From Cephalopachus bancanus (lineage: Eukaryota; Chordata; Mammalia; Primates; Tarsiidae): a stretch of DNA of 64,000 nt. The position numbers and the translations under genes were made by a program. Positions 63,385 to 64,000 of this stretch are shown here, piece by piece. The notes beneath the pieces were generated by a model, which saw only the letters and a list, made by a program, of their open reading frames with translations, did no database searches and had not been told where the DNA came from. Position 1 is the first letter of the stretch. Each line of letters starts with the position of its first letter. The stretch spans positions 2,170,001 through 2,234,000 of the forward strand of contig JAPVLO010000074.1 in the NCBI GenBank assembly GCA_027257055.1, given 5' to 3'.

Positions 63385-64000
63385 CAGATTCACTTAAGAC
63401 ACAGGCGTTTTGGTTGTTTTCCACATGATATAGCTTAATTTCATAAATGTTCAAAATACATATCATGAAAACAAAATTATATGTGAATGAAAATAGTCAC
63501 TCAGGCATATTTTAAGAAATTTCTTTTTGTTTTTTTCTTGTCGCTCTCTTTTTTTCCCCCTTGGAAGCTAAAGATCCACAAAGTGTTTGAACATAAAATG
63601 CAAAATGATTTCAATTTGAATTTTAATTTGTTAATATTTCTTCCTTAATACTCACTCCAAGATAAAAGAAATGAAAACCAAAGGAAATATTATGACGTTG
63701 GATGTTAGCCTTAGGGATGTTCCACTGTTTTTGGAGAAACAGAGTAACACATAGTAAACAAAGTAAATTATACCCCATTCATTTAACATATATTAGTTTT
63801 TCCTACTGAATAAGAATCATCTGCTGTTTCTGTGAAACATGGCATTTCCCAGGCTTGGCTTCAGCAAGTCTTGGATGACATAAATAAACTAGTTGAATAA
63901 AATATCATTGTTATTGTTAAGGTCAGAGAAGCTTGAGAAGTAATATCTGCCTTGGTATGACTTATAATAATAAACCATACAGCAAATGTTTTTGAAAATG

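Larger units (their letters stand above)
61180..64000 (+). other. CDH19 intron after coding exon 6 (runs off the window)
   Basis: The intron contains two young antisense Alus (61310-61605 and 62665-62952), an older antisense Alu (about 62300-62522) and a long (TG)n tract (63336-63382). The first Alu begins only 130 bases after the exon 6 donor. No further coding exon was seen. Confidence 0.75.

Noticed and set aside
1..64000. CRISPR arrays, operons, riboswitches or other microbial systems
   Set aside because: The sequence is a mammalian nuclear region; no regularly spaced repeats or bacterial gene structure seen.
61180..64000. Next CDH19 exon (EC4 core)
   Set aside because: No stretch with an acceptor and an SLDRE-like or NINDHAP-like motif was found; it lies beyond the window.

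Overview
The window is AT-rich, repeat-dense nuclear DNA from a primate. Spliced exons with GT/AG borders, dimeric Alu SINEs (7SL-derived, two arms, poly-A tails), L1, L2 and MIR LINE/SINE remnants, MaLR-like LTRs and old DNA transposons all point to this. The many young Alus carry right-arm features unlike the anthropoid or lemur/galago consensus I remember. My best guess is therefore a tarsier; primate is firm, tarsier is inference.

The only protein-coding gene I can support is the 5' half of a type II classical cadherin on the + strand, best matched to cadherin-19 (CDH19). Six coding exons (34491-34679, 38477-38771, 51321-51440, 55531-55695, 60206-60390, 60926-61179) splice in frame into the first 403 residues. 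These comprise a signal peptide, a prodomain ending in a RVKR furin site, a mature N terminus with the two adhesive tryptophans, EC1, EC2, EC3 and the start of EC4. The rest of EC4, EC5, the membrane span and the catenin-binding tail must lie beyond position 64000. Intron sizes are about 3.8, 12.5, 4.1, 4.5 and 0.5 kb, and the last intron runs off the window.

Positions 1-34378 are intergenic or first-intron DNA without any coding region I can defend. They hold degraded and young Alus, a minus-strand ERV LTR with a fragment of primer-binding site, a second plus-strand LTR-like block, two hAT-like elements, a mariner nested in an L1, a MIR, and a long old antisense L1 (about 26640-32345) that has itself been hit by a MaLR LTR, three Alus, a tiny poly-A retroposon and an unidentified 0.6-kb block. 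The cadherin introns contain further young Alus, many with near-perfect target-site duplications, a 5'-inverted L1, a second mariner copy, an antisense MaLR LTR and an L2 remnant.

I found no tRNA, rRNA, CRISPR or microbial system. The observations most worth following are a lineage-specific Alu family with a conserved right-arm hairpin, a pair of very short 3'-end retroposons, the shared internally deleted mariner structure, weak splice donors in the cadherin gene, and an acidic substitution in the EC3-EC4 calcium linker.
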